DNA of 47,920 nucleotides from Pirellula sp. (GTDB lineage Bacteria > Planctomycetota > Planctomycetia > Pirellulales > Pirellulaceae), in the NCBI GenBank assembly GCA_021300015.1, contig JAJTFB010000028.1, positions 1 through 47,920 of the forward strand, in the 5' to 3' direction. The notes under the pieces are model-generated. The model worked only from the letters and a program-made list of their open reading frames with translations, had not been told where the DNA came from and ran no database searches. A program made the translations under genes and the position numbers. The stretch's first letter is position 1. Each line of letters starts with the position of its first letter. Shown here in pieces: positions 9,832 through 18,122 of this stretch.

Positions 9832-12800
9832 TTCGAGCTTGGAAATTGCGACGGGGGATCCTTGTACCCATTGGCTCCTACGGGAGCGATCTCGATCGCA
9901 TTTTCGGAATGGATGCTGGAATTGCTGAATCCATTGACGAGTGTGATCGACGGATGGTCGAAGGGCGCTTTTTCGTACTCGACCCGCTCGTCGGTCAGAC
10001 ACAACAGGAAGAACAGCAGGGATTCGGCATCCTGGATTTGGACCAAGTTGGCTTTTCCATCTCCCTGATCGATCCTTCCATCATGGTTCAGGGGCAACCG
10101 CCCCATCTCGGGATGAAGATCCGGATTGGAAATCGGGTCTGCCGGGATCAAGTCGGGATTGTCGAAGCTATAGAACTCGATGACCTGTCGAAGCGATACG
10201 TAGCGACCGTTGTGCATGTAGGGTTCGGTCAGGGCGATGTTCCGCAGAGAAGGGGTCTTGAAAGCTCCCCAACCCATGAGTTCGTTGTCGGAGATAAACG
10301 GTTTGCGATGGCCCCAGGTTTCTTCGGTCATGACCATGCGTCTTGCTCGCTTGAAAAAGTGGATGTCTTTGCGATGCCCGAATTTCGCGTAATCCAAGAA
10401 GGCTCGATTGGCGCTATGGTCGACCCCTTGGGTGGTTATGTATTGCAACAGAGCCTGAGCGTCTTGGCGAATGAATTCAGGTGCGGTTTCCAAGACCCGC
10501 AGGATCTCCTCATTTCGCTCCTGTTGGCTGACCGCTGTATCGCGGCCCTGCTTGAGCTTGGGCAAGCGGTATGCGGTTCCAAGACTCGGGATAGACGCGG
10601 AACCTGGGGCCTTGTCTTTGCTCTCTTTCAACTCCTTTTCGACGATTTCAATCAGCTCTTTGACCGCCTTTTCGCTGACCCCACGGGCTTGAAGAATCGC
10701 CAAAGGGGTTTCGGCCAGCAGTCGCTGCACTTGAACGATCGAGATCGAGTCTTCGGAGCCTGAATAAGCCCAGACCCCCCAGTCGTAACGTGGTTCGGAT
10801 ATGCCCAAGTTGTAGTAACCCTGATCGTAGAACGCGTATGGATCGATAGGATCTTCGCCGGGTTGAGGGCTGGGCGCAAATTCGAGTGGTGGGCGAGTAC
10901 CGGTCCAGGTGATCATCGGCTTGCGATCGGGCTTTCCAGCACCTGGAAAAACCAGAGCAGGCAAGAACGTTGTAGGCCTTTTGTCGGGAATTCGCATCAG
11001 CTCGATCAAGAGGGGGCCAACCAAGGCCTCAATATCCGGCAAACGCTCTTGATCGAAGTAAAAACGTCGATTCCCCAGCAATGGCCGCACCGCGTCGTTG
11101 ACTCCCACTCCATGGGGTACGCCGTTGGCGATCATTCGCTCTTTGAACGCATCGGCAAAAGCATTTCGCACCAGCGTGTATCCATGGAGTTTGGCGATCG
11201 GGTCTGGCAACTCTGGTGTGAGTTCCAGGTTGACTGCCGTGGTGAAGAATGGAGGTTCGTGGCACTCGGCACAGTTCCGAACAAAAACCCTCAAGCCCCT
11301 TTGGAACATTCCTGTCGCATCGAGAACCGGTGGGGCATTGAGCGATGGAAACTTGTCGAGCATCACTTTGCGCACGGTTTCGTCGTTGTTGGGCTCCTCG
11401 GGAACCACTTGGCTCGGCACCGTCTCGCCGGGCTTGGGGACCAACCGAACCACATCGGAGTTCGCCGCTGTTTTCTGCCAAACTTCCTCGACACCCGCTG
11501 GATTGCCCCGAAGCATTTGATCAAAGGGGGAATCGTTGGAGATCAGCGTCGACTCATAGAGCATCACGGCGATCCCGAAGTAAAGGCTGAAGTTATTGAC
11601 CATCAGATCGTCCTGAGGAAGCACCCCGTCGGGCGAGCCGTACAGTGGGGTTTTGGCAAGCTGCTCATCGAGATCGAGACGATGCTTGCGAAGCTCTTCG
11701 GTGTCGTAAACCGCAGTCCGAAGCGGTAAGATTTCGCCTTCAACTCCAGCCCATTGCTGAGCGGCATGGAGCACAAGCTTCCCTTGGCTTTGCTGGTTTT
11801 CGAAAAGCTGGGGGTTGGCATTCCGATAGGCTTCGAGTGTCATGAGAACTCGTTCGGCAGGATACCGAAGGTTTTGGTCGGCCAGGATGCACGTGATATC
11901 CTCAAGAAGATCCGGTTGGAGTGAGAACGTCGAAAGTACCTCAACAAATTGCTTCTTAGAATACTCCAGACGGTCGACAAGCGACTTCTCCTGGCTCAAC
12001 GGTTTGCTGTTCTCCCACCATTCCTTGCGAAATGACTTCTTGATCCAATCGCGATAGGTCAATTTCGTTCCAGGACGAGAGGGATCGTAGAGCCCTGGGA
12101 GGGTGGTACAACAAGCTGCTTCATCCGGCTTCTGAATGATCTCTTGTCGGACATACCTACGCAGCAAACTATCGCTCGTGTCGGTAACCTGACTTGCCAA
12201 AGGCTGCGCGTAGAGCAATCTCGATGCGATATCGTGGAATGTACGACCGGCGTACGACATTTCGACATCGTTGACCACCGGGCCAACGGCCTGCGAGGCC
12301 AACGACGCGTTGACCAAAGCTACCGAAACAGGGTGGTACGAGAGCAACTTACCATCGGCGTCGAGCATCGCCTTTTTCAAGATCATTCGCTTATCGAAAT
12401 CTCCGAAGATGGAGAAACCGTTGAATGTGGATTCAGCCCGAGCATCGTGGAACTGCCGATCATTGAAAACCGAATTGATCACCGACGGGGAGTTTCGACG
12501 CGTTACCTGGCGGGTCACTGCGTCGCCTACACCGAACATGTTGTAAGCAAGATATCCCCAATCGGGCTTACCGATCGGTCCATAGAGTTCGCTGCCATCG
12601 GGGCCAAAACCACTGAAGAGTCGTTTCTGAATGCCTTGCGAACCGACGACTTCGTGCTGCAGCAGGCCGAGACCCCACTCAGAAAAATCCCTTCGCTTCA
12701 GAGCCTTCTCCCCATCGGGGGTATAAGGCAGGCTCCTCTGTGCGAATGGCTCACTCGGTCCAGGTTTGTCCTCGGCAGGCCTTTGGACCATCGGTCGGCC

Positions 12801-13328
12801 TTCGAAGAACTTGTCCCAAGCTTGGTAAGCGATCGTATAGCTATTTCGATCCCGAGCATCGGCGCCGAATCGGTAGTGGCACGAGGCGCACGCGGTTCCA
12901 AGCAACTTGCCATCGACAGCTTTGCTTCCGAAATCGCTCCCGAGTTGCATATCCCAAAAAAGTGCTTTACCCAACGCGACGGCTTCGTCGACATCGGTCA
13001 CGAACTCCGCCAAATCAGGACGTCTCAGCGCAAACCGTTTGCCTTCGTCGGTATAAGTGCGCTTAAGATAAGGACTATCTAGGTACCTCGGATCCCATTC
13101 CTGCAGCGCATCCTCGATCCGCTTCATGAGGATCGGATTCTCGTGTCCAACCAAGTGCGAGGATTCCTCTACCTCGCGGGCAGCAAGTGGTCCCGATTTG
13201 GCCCCTTCAGGACCAGGAAATTTGTATTGACCTAAGACCTTTTGATCCTGAAATCCTAGCAGCACCGCGCTGCAACCGAGTATCCAGGTGGTCGATCGAG
13301 AGATTGTTTTCACGGAGCGTCGCATCAT
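9828..13328 (-). CDS. Large di-haem cytochrome c peroxidase-like (MauG/CcpA family) protein
   Basis: The 1166-aa exported protein has a signal peptide (hydrophobic core ILGCSAVLLGF, likely cleavage near VLGQ, residue 34). Two c-type haem sites are visible: CASCH at 147-151 and CAECH at 686-690. Near the C-terminus SLRNIALTEPYMHNGRYVSL followed by RQVIEFYSFDNPDL matches the closing part of cytochrome c peroxidase/MauG proteins. Typical CcpA/MauG proteins have 330-400 residues, so this one is about three times longer, with some 530 residues between the haem motifs. Its ATG (13328, with a second ATG at 13325) overlaps the TGA of the SCO-like gene as ATGA, which implies translational coupling. 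Likely role: periplasmic electron transfer or oxidation together with the multicopper oxidase. Peroxidase activity is not proven. Confidence 0.82.
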   Translation of the reverse strand: MMRRSVKTISRSTTWILGCSAVLLGFQDQKVLGQYKFPGPEGAKSGPLAAREVEESSHLVGHENPILMKRIEDALQEWDPRYLDSPYLKRTYTDEGKRFALRRPDLAEFVTDVDEAVALGKALFWDMQLGSDFGSKAVDGKLLGTACASCHYRFGADARDRNSYTIAYQAWDKFFEGRPMVQRPAEDKPGPSEPFAQRSLPYTPDGEKALKRRDFSEWGLGLLQHEVVGSQGIQKRLFSGFGPDGSELYGPIGKPDWGYLAYNMFGVGDAVTRQVTRRNSPSVINSVFNDRQFHDARAESTFNGFSIFGDFDKRMILKKAMLDADGKLLSYHPVSVALVNASLASQAVGPVVNDVEMSYAGRTFHDIASRLLYAQPLASQVTDTSDSLLRRYVRQEIIQKPDEAACCTTLPGLYDPSRPGTKLTYRDWIKKSFRKEWWENSKPLSQEKSLVDRLEYSKKQFVEVLSTFSLQPDLLEDITCILADQNLRYPAERVLMTLEAYRNANPQLFENQQSQGKLVLHAAQQWAGVEGEILPLRTAVYDTEELRKHRLDLDEQLAKTPLYGSPDGVLPQDDLMVNNFSLYFGIAVMLYESTLISNDSPFDQMLRGNPAGVEEVWQKTAANSDVVRLVPKPGETVPSQVVPEEPNNDETVRKVMLDKFPSLNAPPVLDATGMFQRGLRVFVRNCAECHEPPFFTTAVNLELTPELPDPIAKLHGYTLVRNAFADAFKERMIANGVPHGVGVNDAVRPLLGNRRFYFDQERLPDIEALVGPLLIELMRIPDKRPTTFLPALVFPGAGKPDRKPMITWTGTRPPLEFAPSPQPGEDPIDPYAFYDQGYYNLGISEPRYDWGVWAYSGSEDSISIVQVQRLLAETPLAILQARGVSEKAVKELIEIVEKELKESKDKAPGSASIPSLGTAYRLPKLKQGRDTAVSQQERNEEILRVLETAPEFIRQDAQALLQYITTQGVDHSANRAFLDYAKFGHRKDIHFFKRARRMVMTEETWGHRKPFISDNELMGWGAFKTPSLRNIALTEPYMHNGRYVSLRQVIEFYSFDNPDLIPADPISNPDLHPEMGRLPLNHDGRIDQGDGKANLVQIQDAESLLFFLLCLTDERVEYEKAPFDHPSITLVNGFSNSSIHSENAIEIAPVGANGYKDPPSQFPSSN

Positions 13329-13954
13329 GATCGTGGTTGCTTGGATGTTGCTTGATTGGAAATGCCGAATCGCTCTTCGAGGGTCGAACCTAGAATTCGT
13401 CGAAGGGGCTCAAAAATCAGTCCGTCTCGCACTTGCGTAGGTGAAGTCGACCAGCGATCGTAAACGTCGTTGCCAAAGAGCAGCAGCGAAGCGTGCCTGG
13501 AAATATCTTGATCGACCTTGTTGTCCAGATCGTAGAACCCCAGGCTTCTGCGGAGGCTTTCGGTGTTTTCGATCGACGCGTTGAGGAAAAACCAGTCGCA
13601 GGTTTTGTGGTCAGCAGGCTTGCCCGCTCCGTAGTTATCGGCATAGTTCAAAAGCTCTAAGGTCCGATCGACCAGCGGATCGATCGTGATCGATAGGATT
13701 GTGACCCTTTTGCCCAGAAGCTTGCTCAGAGGTTGACGTAACCGCTGCAAGGTTTCGCTGGTCCCAGGGCAACTGCCTCGACAAACGGTAAACATCGTGT
13801 TGATGATCACCGCCTTGCCTTTGATAAGGTCCTCGTGAAAACGAAACGAATCTCCAAACTGATTCGTAACGTGAACATTTGCGAATAGATCCGAACGCTT
13901 GGGTATCCGCGGAACGTTCTTTTCAGGTGGGTTCCAAGTTGGAAATGGGTTCAT
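13325..13954 (-). CDS. SCO1/SenC-like copper chaperone or thiol-disulfide protein
   Basis: The 209-aa thioredoxin-fold protein has the SCO signature CRGSC (C58, C62) after a strand (KAVIINTMFTV) and the downstream histidine in SRHASLLLFGND (H154). These are the Cu-binding CxxxC and His of SCO proteins, which deliver copper to, or reduce cysteines of, copper enzymes such as cytochrome oxidase. Its place between a multicopper oxidase and a c-type cytochrome fits metal-centre assembly. It is unusual in having no evident signal peptide or membrane anchor: the protein begins MNPFPTWNPPEKNVPRIPKR. It may be a cytosolic or degenerate form, or the start may be misjudged, although I saw no better in-frame start just upstream. 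The ATGA overlap with the next gene indicates coupling. Confidence 0.8.
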   Translation of the reverse strand: MNPFPTWNPPEKNVPRIPKRSDLFANVHVTNQFGDSFRFHEDLIKGKAVIINTMFTVCRGSCPGTSETLQRLRQPLSKLLGKRVTILSITIDPLVDRTLELLNYADNYGAGKPADHKTCDWFFLNASIENTESLRRSLGFYDLDNKVDQDISRHASLLLFGNDVYDRWSTSPTQVRDGLIFEPLRRILGSTLEERFGISNQATSKQPRS

Positions 13955-14045
13955 AAAGGGAGTCCAAAGAGGCAGTTGTACGAACGCTATGATCCGATGC
14001 TGTAAATTAGGTGGACGGTGATCCTGTCCATGCTCTACGGCGATT

Positions 14046-17000
14046 TTAAGGCTTCGAGGTTTTGCTTGGCCGTCGAGAGGGAATCAATGGATCCCTAGCT
14101 TTGCCGACATCTTTACCAGGAATAGGTTTCTCTTCCCATCGATAGCTTGGGAATCCATCGATGGATTCCCAAGGCATCTCGCCAATGGCGCTGGGGTTGG
14201 TCAACAGATCCGTAACGTCTTGGCCGTGCGTTCGGGATGCTGGGTTGACATTCGGATCATGCCGGTTGACTTCATCGACCCGTCCGCTCATGGTAGGCTC
14301 GAAATTGAACATCATCCGCATGTCCTCATGCTCGACGTTATGGCAATGGAAAACCAGCGGACCACTCCAGGTTCGAAACCGCATTCGAACCCGCGCGATC
14401 GTGTTGGGACCAAGTGCTTGGGTGTCGTGATTTCCGATCGCATCGCCTGCCCACTGAAGTCGGAGTTGGCGCAGCCCATCGAGGATCGCTCGCACCGTCG
14501 CAGGAACTCCCAGAAGCCGATTGCCAAATTTACCGAGGATCGTTTCAAACAAAGCAGCACCGGAACTTGGACGATCCAGCAGAATCCGGAATTTGGGCTC
14601 TTTTTCTAATTCCTCGCGATAAAACTGTTCCAACGACCATCGGCCAATTCGATTCTGATCGACCGGGGCAAAGCTGTCGAACCACTCGAGTACCATTCGG
14701 TAACTCTGAGGGCTCCAATCCTCTCCGAGTGTTTTCTCTTGAGTGGGAGTCAAAGGAATTCCCGCCGAAGGCAACCAGATCCGCAATTCCTTCTGGCTTG
14801 CGATCAATTGGGATACATGCCGTTTTCCGATCAGGGTGTCGCGAAGATCCATCAGCGTCGGATCGATCGTTGGCTTGCCGAGAATCAATGGGTTGAGTCC
14901 ATAGGTACTGACAAGTTGCTCCCAATCGGGCAAGACGGTCATTTGCGCTTGTCCCTGGGCGCCGAGGAGACCATCTGCACCGACGAGCCCATCGGCTTCG
15001 AAGTCTTTTTCATAGCCGATGAGCTGATGCCCCTCTAGGTGAACGTGGATCGGATGCCACCATCCACCACCGCCGTTTCGGAAGATCCACTCTTCGGCGT
15101 AACTCAAAGAAGGCTTGAGCATCGGCGGCGTATTGGGTTGCCCCGATGGGACCTCAAAATTTTGACCTTTAATGCCGATTATGGCGCTCGCATTGCTAAT
15201 CGTCGGATCATAGAAGCGGCTGTTGACCATCCAAGCTCCCTTGCCCCGCTCGAAGATAAACTCGCGCACGGCCATGACATCTTCATCGACAATCGCGTGC
15301 CTTGGCCGCAAAACCGTATTCTCATCGATCGTCGCATCGGGACCTTCGCCCATATCTCGGGTGATCACGAATTTCACCAGTGCAATCGGCTGATCGAGTT
15401 CTCGCATGCGGGCCAAAGGTCCATCGCCAAAGAGGGCCGGTGGAATCTGCCCAGTGGCAATCATTTGCTGCACCACCGGGTTTTGATCATCGAGCTCGAA
15501 TGGAAGTGGGAACACATTCGGGTCGCCTGCATCTTCGGCTAGTTTGCCTTTGGGACCTCGACCGTCGAATTGAGGCATGGTGTTGACCATGTAGTACTCG
15601 GCATTGCCATCTGCGTTCAGGCGGCCAGCACGCTCGGCAGCATCAAACCATGCCTTGAAATCAACGATGATGTCGGCTCGATTGGCCATATTCAACAGCA
15701 GCGACTTGCGTTTCTGGGGCGTTGGCCAGAGCCAACTGTCCTTTCCAATCCTCAGAAAGTCCATCGAACTTCCCTCAAGTCGATCCTCGGGAATGCGGTT
15801 CGGTTCGATCGATCCATCCGGCCTGCCAGTCGGATGCAAACCCAAAGTGTCTTTGTCCAGGAATCGAAGCCGATAGATCCGTGCGTTCGATCCATCGAGC
15901 AATCGCAATCGGTACTTGCGCCTCTTGACTTGAATTTCCGGCCATGGAGCACCGTTGATCAATTGCGTGTTTCCGATGTATCCGTTGTGCCCATCGCTGT
16001 CATAGAGGATTTGCCCAGTCACCGGATCGATCACGCGGTCTTGGAGCACCAAAGGCAAATCATAGGGGTTGAAATAGGGGGTTTCGACCTCGCGGTAGAA
16101 ACGGTCGAAGTCAACGCCTGGTTTTTCCTCTGGATCCGGCAGGTTTTTCTTCGCCAATTGATGCCGTTTGGACCAGTAACTCTTTGGATTTGCTTCCTTG
16201 AAGGTTTTCCAAGCCGCTTCGAGAAGTCGGGCCTCACGTTCCAAGTCCGAATCGTAGGAGGAGATCGGACCGAGCCCCGGTAGCACACCCTGACGGATCA
16301 ACTTCAACTCGATCTCGTCGAACCAAAGCGCAAAACCCGAGAGTCCTCGCATGACATTAAAGGCGGTCGCATCGAGTCCATGGTCGTGGTACCAAGTCGT
16401 CGATTGCCCTTCTCCGAAATCCAACTCACTCAATCCATCTTTATTGATCCTAAGGGGAAGAATGTTCGGGTAGAGGTAGTCCCGAGACTCGCCCTGCAAA
16501 GCATAAAAGCTCGGGAATCCATCGGCGTGTGTCGGATTGTGGCCGCCGTGATGATGGATCGAAACCTCTGTCTGTAGGTGATTCTGGAACCGAACTACTG
16601 CGGGCATTCCGTGACGGAATCGGAACGTCGGACCTGGTACCATCCCTTGGTAGGTATACAGGAGTGTCGGTGGGAACTCGGGGACAACCGGCAGCATCCT
16701 TTCAAACATCTCGATTTTGTAGCATCGGACCAAACTGTCCTTGGCATCGGCCGGTTCGGCATTCTCAGGTCCGATCCCGAACTTGCCCCAATTTCCAAGG
16801 TCTCCAATGCCGTACTCATCGGTCGTCTCAGGCCGTACCCGCTCGCGCATGGCTTCCCACGAAGAAGCCGCAGGGGACCATGTTTTTTGGTCGTGGTTGT
16901 ACTTGAGGTTGCCACCAATTAGGTTTCCATTCCATTCCGCAGCCACACCATGCATCACCTTTCCAATCGGAACTTGGTCGTTTCCGACTTGAGAAAACGG

Positions 17001-17291
17001 AGCTACCGTCGATTGATGGGAAACACCGCCACTGAGGTTTTCCCAAGTATCGGTCCGAGAGGGGCGTATCGTGTGCGGTACGATCCGAAGCGGTGAGCCT
17101 TTCGAAGCTCGGAATGCCCACCCAGGAAGCACATGCTGCTCCCCTTTGTTGAACAACTTTGCAATCCGCCCCTTGTCGGCCGGTTCGTAAGGGTCCTGGG
17201 CTTGTGCATCGCCCGTTTGAGTCACGGTGATTCCAAGGGCCGCAGCGCTGGCTGTCGTTGCCCCAATAAACCGACGTCGATTGATGCTCAT
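14046..17291 (-). CDS. Multicopper oxidase (CotA/laccase-like), Tat exported
   Basis: The 1081-aa protein starts with a twin-arginine signal (INRRRFIGATTASAAALGI). All four copper-binding motifs are present: HHHGGH at 246-251, WYHDHG with H302 and H304, HPIHVHLEGH at 746-755 and HCHNVEHEDMRM at 982-993. The last contains the type 1 set C983, H988 and M993 and two type 3 histidines (H982, H984). HxHGGHxPxxxDG resembles CotA and phenoxazinone synthase rather than CueO. At twice the length of CotA (about 510 aa) it carries a long N-terminal region (about 30-200) and a large middle insertion. It should couple one-electron oxidation of a phenolic, metal or other substrate to reduction of O2 to water. 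It is the first gene of the unit with the SCO-like and cytochrome genes; 91 bases separate it from the SCO gene. Confidence 0.9.
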   Translation of the reverse strand: MSINRRRFIGATTASAAALGITVTQTGDAQAQDPYEPADKGRIAKLFNKGEQHVLPGWAFRASKGSPLRIVPHTIRPSRTDTWENLSGGVSHQSTVAPFSQVGNDQVPIGKVMHGVAAEWNGNLIGGNLKYNHDQKTWSPAASSWEAMRERVRPETTDEYGIGDLGNWGKFGIGPENAEPADAKDSLVRCYKIEMFERMLPVVPEFPPTLLYTYQGMVPGPTFRFRHGMPAVVRFQNHLQTEVSIHHHGGHNPTHADGFPSFYALQGESRDYLYPNILPLRINKDGLSELDFGEGQSTTWYHDHGLDATAFNVMRGLSGFALWFDEIELKLIRQGVLPGLGPISSYDSDLEREARLLEAAWKTFKEANPKSYWSKRHQLAKKNLPDPEEKPGVDFDRFYREVETPYFNPYDLPLVLQDRVIDPVTGQILYDSDGHNGYIGNTQLINGAPWPEIQVKRRKYRLRLLDGSNARIYRLRFLDKDTLGLHPTGRPDGSIEPNRIPEDRLEGSSMDFLRIGKDSWLWPTPQKRKSLLLNMANRADIIVDFKAWFDAAERAGRLNADGNAEYYMVNTMPQFDGRGPKGKLAEDAGDPNVFPLPFELDDQNPVVQQMIATGQIPPALFGDGPLARMRELDQPIALVKFVITRDMGEGPDATIDENTVLRPRHAIVDEDVMAVREFIFERGKGAWMVNSRFYDPTISNASAIIGIKGQNFEVPSGQPNTPPMLKPSLSYAEEWIFRNGGGGWWHPIHVHLEGHQLIGYEKDFEADGLVGADGLLGAQGQAQMTVLPDWEQLVSTYGLNPLILGKPTIDPTLMDLRDTLIGKRHVSQLIASQKELRIWLPSAGIPLTPTQEKTLGEDWSPQSYRMVLEWFDSFAPVDQNRIGRWSLEQFYREELEKEPKFRILLDRPSSGAALFETILGKFGNRLLGVPATVRAILDGLRQLRLQWAGDAIGNHDTQALGPNTIARVRMRFRTWSGPLVFHCHNVEHEDMRMMFNFEPTMSGRVDEVNRHDPNVNPASRTHGQDVTDLLTNPSAIGEMPWESIDGFPSYRWEEKPIPGKDVGKARDPLIPSRRPSKTSKP

Positions 17292-17560
17292 GAGCAGTTA
17301 CCCCAGAAGGCCTTCGACATATTTGAATTCTAGAAGTTGAATTTGCAAATCGGCGAAAAGACCGCCGCGCTCTCTCTTGTACTCAACCACGGGTTAACTT
17401 CAAGCCTAAGGCCCCAGAAACTTGGATTCGTATTCAAAGACGCACTAGAAACCCTGCGCTCGATACAATTCGTTACGCTCGTGTAGCCCTGAGTGCCCCT
17501 TCGAACTCCAAAATACACCATAATGGCACCGTTCATCCCATCGAAAATCAGAGTCGAACC

Positions 17561-18103
17561 ATGCAAACCAACTCATCTGTTGCGCAAAATCAACTCAGCG
17601 ACCCATCTGGACAAACAACTCAACCGACACCTCGTCCAGCGCGGTTCGGCGCCGCTTTAGGACGCGACCTGCTCGAGACGCAAGTCAAGCAACTTCGTGG
17701 ATTGGCAACCCGCTGGCAAAAGCTTTCGAACTCCTTCGCAGTCGATTCGGTGGTGCTTTCGGAAAAGACCCAAGCCTGCCAAGAGGAATTTAGGCAAAAA
17801 GCCTCCGAAATCGCTTCTGGCCACAGACGTCAGATCCACGAACTTCTGACCGAGTGGGACGAGCAACTCGATCGCGCCGTAGGCAAAGCCGAACTCGGTA
17901 CGCTAGAAAAAACCCAATGGGAAAGAAAAACACTCAAGACGCTCAAAGCCAAGCGTAAAGATTCGCAAAACAAGCAATCAACCGACTATGCGAATGCCCG
18001 TGCTCGACTCGAATCCGAACTGGACAACGCCCGCGCATCGGCACGCCAGACGCGCGATCAAACATTTTCCAAGCTGATTTCTAGAAAGGAAAGCCCTGCT
18101 TGA
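17561..18103 (+). CDS. Small helical (coiled-coil) protein upstream of FtsK-like ATPase
   Basis: I do not recognise this 180-aa protein. It is hydrophilic with no signal peptide or membrane segment. The first 30 residues are Gln/Ser/Pro-rich and probably disordered; the rest (about 35-175) reads as long amphipathic helices rich in Arg, Lys, Glu and Gln, with three Trp residues (in TRWQKL, TEWDEQL and TQWERK). The style matches the coiled-coil part of the FtsK-like protein that starts 19 bases downstream, so the two are probably co-expressed partners. It may be a detached N-terminal domain of that ATPase, since the next gene begins directly at a membrane segment; this is inference. It is not a WXG100 protein: it is too long and no WxG turn is visible. 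Confidence 0.72.
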   Translation: MQTNSSVAQNQLSDPSGQTTQPTPRPARFGAALGRDLLETQVKQLRGLATRWQKLSNSFAVDSVVLSEKTQACQEEFRQKASEIASGHRRQIHELLTEWDEQLDRAVGKAELGTLEKTQWERKTLKTLKAKRKDSQNKQSTDYANARARLESELDNARASARQTRDQTFSKLISRKESPA

Positions 18104-18122
18104 GTCGAGCAAAGCAGCCCAT

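Noticed and set aside
9846..10763. 305-codon + strand frame opposite the di-haem cytochrome gene
   Set aside because: It is antisense to a gene with clear haem motifs and has no family features.
12144..13082. 312-codon + strand frame opposite the N-terminal part of the di-haem cytochrome
   Set aside because: It covers the CASCH-bearing region on the other strand; no domain or ribosome-binding site supports it.
17561..18103. Reading the small protein before the FtsK-like gene as a WXG100 (ESX) substrate
   Set aside because: It is about 180 residues instead of about 100, has no WxG turn, and no other secretion component is nearby.
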